Shown here: positions 1 through 5,454 of the stretch, piece by piece
Layout of the letters: each line of letters opens with the position of its first letter
Numbering within the stretch: position 1 is the first letter of the stretch
Assembly (NCBI GenBank): GCA_905235695.1
Contig: CAJOMW010000107.1
Coordinates: 1-11,790 of the forward strand
Origin: an uncultured Clostridia bacterium
Lineage (GTDB): Bacteria; Bacillota; Clostridia; Oscillospirales; CAG-382
DNA: 11,790 nt
Reading direction: 5' to 3'
Position numbers and translations under genes: made by a program
Notes under the pieces: generated by a model
Seen by the model: the letters and a program-made list of their open reading frames with translations, nothing else
What the model was told of the DNA's origin: nothing
Databases searched by the model: none

Positions 1-1
1 C

Positions 2-961
2 GACGCACAGAGCGTAATGTCGGAGCTCAATTCCGTCAAGGCAAAGGTCGAAAACTATAATTCGCTTGAAAAGGGTGCAAGCGACCTTGCGGACCTTATA
101 GAAATGGCGATATCCGAGGACGACGAGAGCTTTACCCAGGAGATACTCTCGGAGCTGACGTCGCTCAGAAAGAGCTACGAGCGGCAGAGGATAGAGGCGC
201 TCCTTTCGGGAGAATTTGACAAGAACAACTGCATACTCTCTATACACCCGGGTGCCGGCGGCACGGAGGCGCAGGACTGGGCGGAAATGCTGTACAGAAT
301 GTACTGCCGCTGGGCAGAAAAGCGGAGCTTCAAGGTAAAACTGCTCGACTATCTCGACGGAGACGAGGCAGGAATAAAGAGCGTCACCATACTCATAACC
401 GGAAGCTACGCCTACGGCTACCTTAAGAGTGAGGGCGGCGTACACAGACTTGTCCGCGTGTCGCCGTTTGACGCCTCGGGAAGACGCCATACGTCGTTTG
501 CGTCGGTCGAAGTAATGCCGGAGCTTGAGGACGATTCGGCGATAGAGATAAGGGAAGAGGATATAGAGGTCGAAACTCACAGAGCGAGCGGCGCCGGCGG
601 TCAGCACATAAACAAGACCGACTCGGCGGTGCGGATAATCCACAAGCCGACGGGCATAGTCGTAGGCTGTCAGACCGAGAGAAGCCAGCTCCAGAACAAG
701 GAGACCTGCATGAAGATGCTCAAAGCAAAGCTCGTCGAGATAAAAGAGAGAGAAAAGCTCGACAAGATAGAGGACATAAAGGGCGAAAAGCTGAATATAG
801 AGTGGGGCTCGCAGATACGCTCGTACGTCTTTATGCCGTATACGCTCGTAAAGGACGCAAGGACCGGCTATGAGGACGGAAATATCTCCGCCGTTATGGA
901 CGGAGACATAGACGAGTTTATAAACGCTTATCTCAAGGCTAAGGGGAATTTTCTGAAATAA
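2..961 (+). CDS. prfB: Peptide chain release factor 2 (RF2), 5' end cut by window edge
   Basis: RF2 recognises UGA and UAA stop codons in the ribosomal A site and triggers hydrolysis of peptidyl-tRNA. The frame is open to the window edge: DAQSV precedes the first ATG at 17, and this ATG aligns to the interior of RF2 (E. coli RF2 is 365 aa). The true start and any programmed +1 frameshift site therefore lie upstream. Numbering from the ATG at 17, I see the GTEAQDWAEM segment (82-91), the SPF stop-recognition tripeptide (149-151, bases 461-469) that separates RF2 from RF1 (PxT), and the catalytic GGQ (194-196, bases 596-604). The C-terminus contains WGSQIRSYVF and ends at TAA 959-961. SPF together with GGQ makes the identification firm. 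A hairpin terminator follows within 6 bases. Nothing in the visible part looks damaged. Confidence 0.96.
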   Translation, partial: DAQSVMSELNSVKAKVENYNSLEKGASDLADLIEMAISEDDESFTQEILSELTSLRKSYERQRIEALLSGEFDKNNCILSIHPGAGGTEAQDWAEMLYRMYCRWAEKRSFKVKLLDYLDGDEAGIKSVTILITGSYAYGYLKSEGGVHRLVRVSPFDASGRRHTSFASVEVMPELEDDSAIEIREEDIEVETHRASGAGGQHINKTDSAVRIIHKPTGIVVGCQTERSQLQNKETCMKMLKAKLVEIKEREKLDKIEDIKGEKLNIEWGSQIRSYVFMPYTLVKDARTGYEDGNISAVMDGDIDEFINAYLKAKGNFLK

Positions 962-966
962 AAAGC

Positions 967-988
967 GCCCGTACCTTTCGGTACGGGC
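967..988. terminator. Bidirectional intrinsic terminator between convergent genes
   Basis: There is a perfect 9-bp stem, GCCCGTACC / GGTACGGGC, with a TTTC loop on the plus strand (GAAA, a GNRA-type tetraloop, on the minus strand). On the minus strand the stem is followed by GCTTTTT, a good U-tract for the small membrane-protein gene. On the plus strand the downstream tract is poorer (TTGCTTCTCTT), but the hairpin sits 5 bases after the prfB stop and probably serves both genes. Confidence 0.85.
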
Positions 989-1005
989 TTGCTTCTCTTG
1001 AAGGT

Positions 1006-1308
1006 TTATTCCTTATCCTGATCCTCGGTCGTTATTTCGACTTCGATTTCATCGGCATCGTCCCCGAGCATTTCCTCGATAGCTTCTTCGACTGCCTCAG
1101 CGGCCTCATCAAGCGCCGCCTTATCTTCGTCGCTCTTTTCGTCTTCGATGGATACGCCGATGTCTTCAGCGCCTTTTTCCTCGTCGTAGTCGTCGTCAAC
1201 GCTCTCTATGGAGAGGGATATTCTCAATTTGTTGAGCCATACTGCGACTGCCGCCGCGATTCCGGCTACGGTTACGAATGCGCCTATAACTGCCAGTGCC
1301 TTTTTCAT
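1006..1308 (-). CDS. Small single-pass membrane protein with a strongly acidic tail, function unknown
   Basis: I do not recognise a named family. The 100-aa product starts MKK and has one hydrophobic segment at about residues 4-25 (alanine- and valine-rich), followed by W-L-N-K-L-R. From about residue 35 to the end roughly half the residues are Asp or Glu, with several D/E runs and alanine-rich helical stretches (about 63-80). The start is well supported: AGGAGG lies at 1317-1322 (minus strand) with an 8-base spacer to ATG. The basic N-terminus could make the hydrophobic segment a signal anchor or an uncleaved signal peptide; which side the acidic tail faces cannot be decided here. The gene is monocistronic, diverges from asnB and converges on prfB. 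Short acidic membrane proteins like this are common in Clostridia, so it is probably real although uncharacterised. Confidence 0.75.
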   Translation of the reverse strand: MKKALAVIGAFVTVAGIAAAVAVWLNKLRISLSIESVDDDYDEEKGAEDIGVSIEDEKSDEDKAALDEAAEAVEEAIEEMLGDDADEIEVEITTEDQDKE

Positions 1309-1380
1309 TTCGTATACCTCCTTTTGTTCAAAAAATATAAAACCGTTTGAAAAACAAAAGCCAAACTACGCTTTTTTATT

Positions 1381-1410
1381 ATTATATCATATTATTTCAA
1401 ATAATGTTGA
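1381..1410 (-). promoter_or_regulatory. Probable promoter of the acidic membrane-protein gene
   Basis: On the minus strand a perfect -10 box TATAAT (plus-strand ATTATA, 1381-1386) lies 18 bases from TCAACA (1405-1410), which matches the -35 consensus at four of six positions. The start of transcription would be near 1374, giving a leader of about 65 bases before the ATG. The surrounding DNA is very AT-rich, so chance matches are a concern, but the -10 is perfect and the position fits. Confidence 0.5.
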
Positions 1411-1412
1411 AA
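1391..1412. promoter_or_regulatory. Overlapping inverted repeats, possible operator in the divergent region
   Basis: Two inverted repeats overlap here: ATTATT-TCA-AATAAT (1391-1405) and TTTCAA-N6-TTGAAA (1395-1412). They lie over the spacer and -35 box of the minus-strand promoter, and 17 or more bases upstream of the candidate asnB promoter. A dimeric repressor site would look like this. AT-rich DNA gives such matches easily, so this is a suggestion only. Confidence 0.3.
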
Positions 1413-1428
1413 ATAATATTAACTTTTT

Positions 1429-1459
1429 TGGATTATTATTAATAATTATATGTTACAAT
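1429..1459 (+). promoter_or_regulatory. Candidate asnB promoter with extended -10
   Basis: TGTTACAAT at 1451-1459 is an extended -10 element (TGn followed by TACAAT, five of six matches to TATAAT). The -35 is weak: the best candidate is TTGGAT at 1429-1434 with a 19-base spacer. Extended -10 promoters can work without a good -35. Transcription would begin near 1466, leaving a leader of about 90 bases before asnB. Confidence 0.4.
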
Positions 1460-1515
1460 AAGCTGTTAAAATGTGTAAGCGTTTATAAAAATCACTCAGA
1501 CTCAGCAATTTTAAG

Positions 1516-1542
1516 AAAGGACAGTGCGCGCCTACCCGCGCG
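1516..1542 (+). promoter_or_regulatory. Distant Shine-Dalgarno and GC-rich leader hairpin upstream of asnB
   Basis: The only purine-rich ribosome-binding match upstream of asnB is AAAGGA at 1516-1521, which is 33 bases before the ATG. Between them is a GC-rich hairpin, GCGCG (1526-1530), loop CCTACC, CGCGC (1537-1541), extendable by a T-G pair. The hairpin stands out in otherwise AT-rich DNA. Folding would bring the AAAGGA to about 15-17 bases from the start codon, still longer than usual. No T-tract follows, so it is not a terminator. Confidence 0.4.
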
Positions 1543-1554
1543 AAGATAAAAAAT

Positions 1555-3444
1555 ATGTGCGGATTTGCAGGAATTTTCAAAAACTCACCTATCACCGAAG
1601 AGGACAAAAAAGACCTTGAAAATATGTCAAAGTGCATACGCCACCGCGGTCCCGACGACTCGCAGAGCATAATCGGAGAAAACTGCGCAATGGCGTTCAG
1701 GCGTCTGAGCATAATAGACCTTGAAAAGGGCGTTCAGCCGTTCACGGACAAGTCCGGACGCTATACGGGAATTTTCAACGGCGAAATATACAATTACCTT
1801 GAAATAAGAGACCGCCTCATGAAGGAGGGCTATACCTTTGAGACGCGCTCGGAGATAGAGACTATTGTTACATTATATGAAAAAGAGGGCGAGGAGTTCA
1901 TAAAAGAGCTGCGCGGAATGTTCTCCATCGTGATATATGACAGAGTAGAGAACACCGTCTTTACCGGAAGAGACCCGTTCGGAATAAAGCCGTTCTACTA
2001 CCGTGAAAATCAAAACGGAATAGTTTTCTCTTCGGAGTTCAAGGCGTTCCTCTTTGACAGCAATATGCCGTCCTATTCCGTAAACGACGAATACCTGCAA
2101 AGCTATTTCACCTTCCAGTACGTCACCGAACCCGATACCGTGACCGACGACATCAAGATACTCCCTGCCGGGCACTATGCGATCCTGCGGCAGAATGAGA
2201 AAATAGCGCCGAAGCCGTATATTGATATTTCATATAAGCCCGATCCGTCAATATCCTTTGACGAAAAGGAAAAGAGGCTCAGAAAAGCGCTCGAAAACAG
2301 CATAGAGGCTCACATGCTCAGCGATGTTCCCGTAGGAAGCTTTCTCTCAAGCGGAATAGACTCCGCAATAATCACCGCCGTCGCATCCAAAATATGCCCC
2401 GGCATAAAGGCTTTCACGGTCGCTTTCGGCGTTAAGGAGTATTCGGAGATAGACGACGCATCGGGAATCGCAACGCACCTGGACGTAGAGCACATAAAGC
2501 TCGATGCGGGGCTTGACGAGTTTCTGAACGCATACGACAAGGTCATGTATCACCTCGATTCGCCTATGGCGGATCCCTCGGTCGTAGCTATATATCTTAT
2601 CTGCGAGGAGGCGGCAAAGCACGTAAAGGTCATTCTCTCCGGAGAGGGCTCCGACGAGTTCTTCGGCGGATATAAAGTGTACAGTTCTTCTATACCGTCA
2701 GACAAGATATACGGTCTTCCGTCGCCAATAAAAGCCGTTCTCGGAGCGATAGCGAAAATACTTCCCGAAAACGTCAAGGGCAAGCACCTTCTCATGCGCG
2801 GTACGACGCCTATCGAGAAGAGATATGTCGGAAACGCCTTTATATTTGACGAAAAGCAGAAGAAGTCATTCTATAAGAAGTACGATCCGTCTCTCCACTT
2901 CTACGACCGCACCGCAGATATTTTCAAAAACGCCGAGGGGCTTTCCACGCTCTCAAAGATGCAGTACTGCGACCTTCACACCTGGCTCAAGAGCGACATA
3001 CTCGTCAAGGGGGACAGGCTCTCCATGGCGCACTCTCTCGAAGCGAGAGTTCCGTACCTCGACAAAGAGGTATTTGAAGCGGCGAGAGACCTCTGCGACA
3101 GCGACAAGCTGAATGAGGGCACGACGAAGTACATTCTTCGCCACGCTTTCCGCGATATAGTAAACGAAGAGACGGTCATGCGCCCGAAGCTCGGTTATCC
3201 CGTGCCGATAAGAGTATGGCTGAGAAACGAGCTGTACGACTGGGCAAAGGGCATAATACTCTCGCCCTACGCCGACGAGTATATAAACAAGCAGGAGGCG
3301 CTGAAAATGCTTGAGGCTCACCGAACCGGAAAGCACGACTACTACCGCCAGCTCTGGACGATTATAACTTTTATTTCATGGTACAGGATATACGTCGAGG
3401 ATGCGGATAAGACAAGGCAAATGGTGCTTGACGGAGAACTTTAA
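1555..3444 (+). CDS. asnB: Asparagine synthetase, glutamine-hydrolysing (AsnB)
   Basis: This cytoplasmic enzyme converts aspartate, glutamine and ATP to asparagine, glutamate, AMP and PPi. Length is 629 aa, close to B. subtilis AsnB. The start is fixed by chemistry: the protein begins M-C-G-F-A-G-I-F, and Cys2 becomes the N-terminal nucleophile of the class II glutaminase domain. That domain also shows HRGPDD (30-35), RRLSIIDL (49-56), FNGEIYNY (74-81) and GRDPFGIKPFYY (138-149). The synthetase domain carries the ATP-pyrophosphatase loop SSGIDS (265-270), GEGSDEFFGGY (363-373), and KGDRLSMAHSLEARVPYLD followed by a C-terminal RPKLGYPVPIRVW segment. SSG instead of SGG in the loop is common in Firmicute AsnB. 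No normally spaced Shine-Dalgarno is present. The gene stands alone; its TAA is followed directly by an in-frame TAG and then by a heptamer repeat array. Confidence 0.95.
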   Translation: MCGFAGIFKNSPITEEDKKDLENMSKCIRHRGPDDSQSIIGENCAMAFRRLSIIDLEKGVQPFTDKSGRYTGIFNGEIYNYLEIRDRLMKEGYTFETRSEIETIVTLYEKEGEEFIKELRGMFSIVIYDRVENTVFTGRDPFGIKPFYYRENQNGIVFSSEFKAFLFDSNMPSYSVNDEYLQSYFTFQYVTEPDTVTDDIKILPAGHYAILRQNEKIAPKPYIDISYKPDPSISFDEKEKRLRKALENSIEAHMLSDVPVGSFLSSGIDSAIITAVASKICPGIKAFTVAFGVKEYSEIDDASGIATHLDVEHIKLDAGLDEFLNAYDKVMYHLDSPMADPSVVAIYLICEEAAKHVKVILSGEGSDEFFGGYKVYSSSIPSDKIYGLPSPIKAVLGAIAKILPENVKGKHLLMRGTTPIEKRYVGNAFIFDEKQKKSFYKKYDPSLHFYDRTADIFKNAEGLSTLSKMQYCDLHTWLKSDILVKGDRLSMAHSLEARVPYLDKEVFEAARDLCDSDKLNEGTTKYILRHAFRDIVNEETVMRPKLGYPVPIRVWLRNELYDWAKGIILSPYADEYINKQEALKMLEAHRTGKHDYYRQLWTIITFISWYRIYVEDADKTRQMVLDGEL

Positions 3445-3447
3445 TAG

Positions 3448-3516
3448 TTAGGAGTGAGGAGTGAGGAGTTATAAATGAGAGTGAGGAGTTAGGAGTGAGG
3501 AGTTAGGAGTTAAGGA
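3448..3516 (+). repeat. Tandem heptamer array, left arm (TTAGGAG/TGAGGAG)
   Basis: Ten nearly perfect 7-base units follow asnB: TTAGGAG, TGAGGAG, TGAGGAG, TTATAAA, a 6-base TGAGAG, TGAGGAG, TTAGGAG, TGAGGAG, TTAGGAG, then the terminal TTAAGGA. Each common unit contains TAG or TGA, and because 7 is not a multiple of 3 the array puts stop codons in all three plus-strand frames. It ends directly against a hairpin. Confidence 0.9.
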
Positions 3517-3517
3517 A

Positions 3518-3538
3518 GATTTTTGCTTTGCAAAAATC
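3518..3538. terminator. Hairpin abutting left array, possible asnB terminator
   Basis: A perfect 9-bp stem, GATTTTTGC (3518-3526) / GCAAAAATC (3530-3538), has a TTT loop. The run of T is in the stem, not after it, so termination would be modest. It shares the GATTTTT/AAAAATC core with five other hairpins in this window. Confidence 0.55.
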
Positions 3539-3658
3539 AATTTATTTAAAAAATTTATTGATGTTAAAAAATAGTGTAAATATTAAATCAAAATATACAT
3601 TTCCCAATATTTTTCATTTAAAACAAATTAGCTAAATTCTTAATACTTACTTATTCAT
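3539..3658. other. Very AT-rich, gene-free core between two repeat arms
   Basis: About 120 bases of strongly AT-rich DNA lie between the two hairpins. There is no reading frame of note. One promoter-like match exists on the plus strand, TTGATG (3558-3563) and TATTAA (3581-3586) with a 17-base spacer, but such matches are expected by chance at this composition. Arms plus core (3448-3757) have the outline of a large inverted-repeat element. Confidence 0.6.
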
Positions 3659-3681
3659 ACAAAAATCCAAAGGATTTTTGT
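3659..3681. repeat. Hairpin abutting right array
   Basis: A 10-bp stem is formed by ACAAAAATCC (3659-3668) and GGATTTTTGT (3672-3681) around an AAA loop. It mirrors the hairpin at 3518-3538 and carries the same AAAAATC/GATTTTT core. On the plus strand the T-run is followed by TCCTCAACT, so it is a weak terminator at best. Confidence 0.7.
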
Positions 3682-3757
3682 TCCTCAACTCCTCACTCCT
3701 CACTCCTAACTCCTCACTCTTCACTCTTCACTCTTCACTCCTAACTTCTAACTCTTT
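3681..3757 (-). repeat. Tandem heptamer array, right arm (inverted relative to 3448-3516)
   Basis: Eleven contiguous heptamers in one register: TTCCTCA, ACTCCTC twice, ACTCCTA, ACTCCTC, ACTCTTC three times, ACTCCTA, ACTTCTA, ACTCTTT. Read on the minus strand these are the same TKAGGAG/TGAAGAG units as the left arm, and the end next to the hairpin is TTGAGGAA, matching TTAAGGAA at the left arm. It runs up to within 9 bases of the tmcAL promoter. Confidence 0.9.
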
Positions 3758-3774
3758 TAAGTTTTTGCTATGAT
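3746..3774 (+). promoter_or_regulatory. Probable tmcAL promoter with extended -10
   Basis: TGCTATGAT at 3766-3774 is an extended -10 element with five of six matches to TATAAT. A weak -35, TTCTAA, lies 17 bases upstream (3746-3751), inside the last heptamers of the repeat array. Transcription would start near 3781, leaving a leader of about 18 bases. Confidence 0.55.
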
Positions 3775-3798
3775 GAAACACGAAGGGCGGTACGTATT

Positions 3799-4932
3799 GT
3801 GAATAAGGCCTGCGGCATAATATGCGAATACAATCCGTTCCACAACGGGCATAAATATCAGATAGATCATATAAAGTCCGAAACCGGACTTCCGGTGGTC
3901 TGCGCAATGAGCGGCGCCTTCGTTCAGAGGGGCGAGCCGGCGTGCAAGGATAAAAACCTTCGTGCATCTGACGCAGTGAGAAACGGAGCGGAAGTGGTCT
4001 TTGAGATACCGTTCCCGTATTCGTCAATGACGGCGGAAAAATTCGCAGAGGCAGGAGTAGGCGTGCTTATAGGCTCGGGCGTTTGCAGTCATATAGCGTT
4101 CGGCTCGGAGTGCGGCGACGTATCTCTGCTGTCGGAGATAGCAAAGACGCTCCTTGAGGAGGGTTTTACTGAAGCGCTGAAAAAGAGCCGGGACGATAAC
4201 CCGAATATGAGCTACGCACTGCTGAGGGAAAGAGAGATAGAGAGAAGACTCGGCAAAGAAGCGGCGGATGCGCTGAGGCACCCTAACGATATTCTCGCAG
4301 TCGAATATATAAAAGCTATAATTAAGAGCGGAAAAGACGTGACGCCAATCGCCGTTAAGCGCACGGTCGGAAGAAACGGAAAAAGCGGCGGATTTGCTTC
4401 GTCCTCGCTAATAAGAGAGATGATCTCGGAGGGAATGGATGACAAGGCAAGGCAATATGTGCCGGAAGATTGCGGATTTTCTGATATCAGGACTGATTTT
4501 GCGCCATTTTATAAGGTGCTGCACGCATCCCTCATGACGAGAACCCCCGAAGAGCTGTCAAATATTCCGGAGATAGGCGGAGGGCTTGAACACGCCGTCG
4601 TGAAAGCGGCGCGTACAAGCGGCAGCTACCAAGAGATGTTCCAAAAGCTCAGGAGCAAGACGATAACGGACGCAAAGCTGAGAAGGGCACTGCTCTTTGC
4701 GTTTTTCGGCGTTGGCAAAGAGACGTACGGCGAAAAGCCGAGGTACGCAAACGTGCTTGCCATGTCCGACACCGAAGAAGCCGCACGTCTTATGCGCACG
4801 TCGCGCAAAGAGAAGAGCATTGTCGTTTCGCACCGCATAAGTGAAATAAAAAAGGATGAATCGGCGTACAGACAGTACGATTTTTGCAGAAACTGCGAGA
4901 ATGTTCTGTCGGTTGCGTCAAAACGGAGCTGA
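3799..4932 (+). CDS. tmcAL: tRNA(Met) cytidine acetate ligase (TmcAL/YlbM family)
   Basis: TmcAL activates acetate with ATP (acetyl-adenylate) and makes N4-acetylcytidine at the wobble base C34 of elongator tRNA-Met, which guards against misreading of Ile codons. The 377-aa protein opens with CGIICEYNPFHNGHKYQ, containing the nucleotidyltransferase HxGH motif as HNGH (15-18). Further family segments are MSGAFVQRGEPA (37-48), PNDILAVEYIKAI (162-174) and the ASSSLIREMI (200-209) equivalent of the ISxxxxR motif. The start is GTG at 3799; it gives M-N-K-A-C-G-I, matching the short N-terminus before EYNPFHNGH in B. subtilis YlbM, and GGCGG sits 8 bases upstream. B. subtilis YlbM is about 415 aa, so this copy is slightly short at the C-terminus. 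A second gene starts 6 bases after its stop, apparently using a GGAG in the last tmcAL codons. Confidence 0.9.
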   Translation: MNKACGIICEYNPFHNGHKYQIDHIKSETGLPVVCAMSGAFVQRGEPACKDKNLRASDAVRNGAEVVFEIPFPYSSMTAEKFAEAGVGVLIGSGVCSHIAFGSECGDVSLLSEIAKTLLEEGFTEALKKSRDDNPNMSYALLREREIERRLGKEAADALRHPNDILAVEYIKAIIKSGKDVTPIAVKRTVGRNGKSGGFASSSLIREMISEGMDDKARQYVPEDCGFSDIRTDFAPFYKVLHASLMTRTPEELSNIPEIGGGLEHAVVKAARTSGSYQEMFQKLRSKTITDAKLRRALLFAFFGVGKETYGEKPRYANVLAMSDTEEAARLMRTSRKEKSIVVSHRISEIKKDESAYRQYDFCRNCENVLSVASKRS

Positions 4933-4937
4933 CGGAT

Positions 4938-5378
4938 TTGCAGTACTACGATGAGCTAATGAAGAGCACGCCTGATGGCGCAGAAGAAAAGAAAAAGGCA
5001 GTAAGCCTTCCGGAAATCGTATATCTCTGTCAGAAGAAATCGTCGGGGCTTTACTCCTGCGATATAAGTTTTAAATGCAAGGAGACACGGCTGTTTTGCG
5101 GCGAGACGTGTGAAGAGATAGCAAACAGAACCGTAAACGCTTTTTCCGAAGCCTGCAGAGGCAGGAGGACTGTTGCCGCAGAGCTTGAAAAGAGCAAAGA
5201 CGGAACGAGCGCCGTCCTGCTGATATCCGACGGAGAGGGCAATGAGATAAAGCGTGTTTACTATAAGCTTTTTCAGGGAATGCCGGATATAGTAATAAGC
5301 GACTGCGACGACGAGGAAAAGAAGGCGGTCGAAGCTGCTTTCCGCAAAATCGGCAGGATAGAAAAATATTATTCGTAA
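4938..5378 (+). CDS. Hypothetical protein translationally linked to tmcAL
   Basis: I do not recognise this 146-aa protein. I place the start at TTG 4938 because GGAG (4925-4928) lies 9 bases upstream and TTG follows the tmcAL stop by 5 bases; an ATG at 4884 in the same frame would add 18 residues overlapping tmcAL, and ATG 4959 would remove seven. After a charged start (EEKKK) there is a predicted beta-rich region (VYLCQKKSSGLYSCDISFKC), a helix (CEEIANRTVNAFSEACRG), more strands (SAVLLISDG) and a C-terminal helix (EEKKAVEAAFRKIGRIEKYY). There is no signal peptide or membrane segment, so it should be cytoplasmic. Its coding character matches its neighbours. The strand-helix pattern loosely recalls small RNA-binding folds, but I see no diagnostic motif and claim no function. 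Confidence 0.65.
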   Translation: MQYYDELMKSTPDGAEEKKKAVSLPEIVYLCQKKSSGLYSCDISFKCKETRLFCGETCEEIANRTVNAFSEACRGRRTVAAELEKSKDGTSAVLLISDGEGNEIKRVYYKLFQGMPDIVISDCDDEEKKAVEAAFRKIGRIEKYYS

Positions 5379-5395
5379 AATATACGCCGACAGTA

Positions 5396-5424
5396 TTGCT
5401 TTGACGGCAAATTTGTATTAAAAT
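5396..5424 (+). promoter_or_regulatory. Candidate lepA promoter
   Basis: TTGCTT (5396-5401) and TAAAAT (5419-5424, five of six) are separated by 17 bases, putting the start of transcription near 5431. A better-looking TTGACG at 5401-5406 has no -10 at the right distance. The spacing is ideal but the -35 is weak, and lepA may also be read from the tmcAL promoter. Confidence 0.35.
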
Positions 5425-5454
5425 AACGCTGAGATTAAAACTTTGGAGGAAAGA

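Noticed and set aside
1460..1554. T-box or other riboswitch upstream of asnB
   Set aside because: The leader is only about 90 bases and has no T-box TGGNACC-type element or terminator.
3448..3757. CRISPR array
   Set aside because: Direct units are 7 bases with no spacers, and no cas genes are present.
4884..4937. Frameshifted tmcAL C-terminus continuing into the downstream frame
   Set aside because: tmcAL has nearly full length and a family-like C-terminus; the downstream frame has its own GGAG and start codon and does not resemble TmcAL.
5443..5454. TTG at 5443 as lepA start (adds M-E-E-R)
   Set aside because: GGAGG at 5445-5449 is the ribosome-binding site for ATG 5455; the TTG precedes it and has no site of its own.
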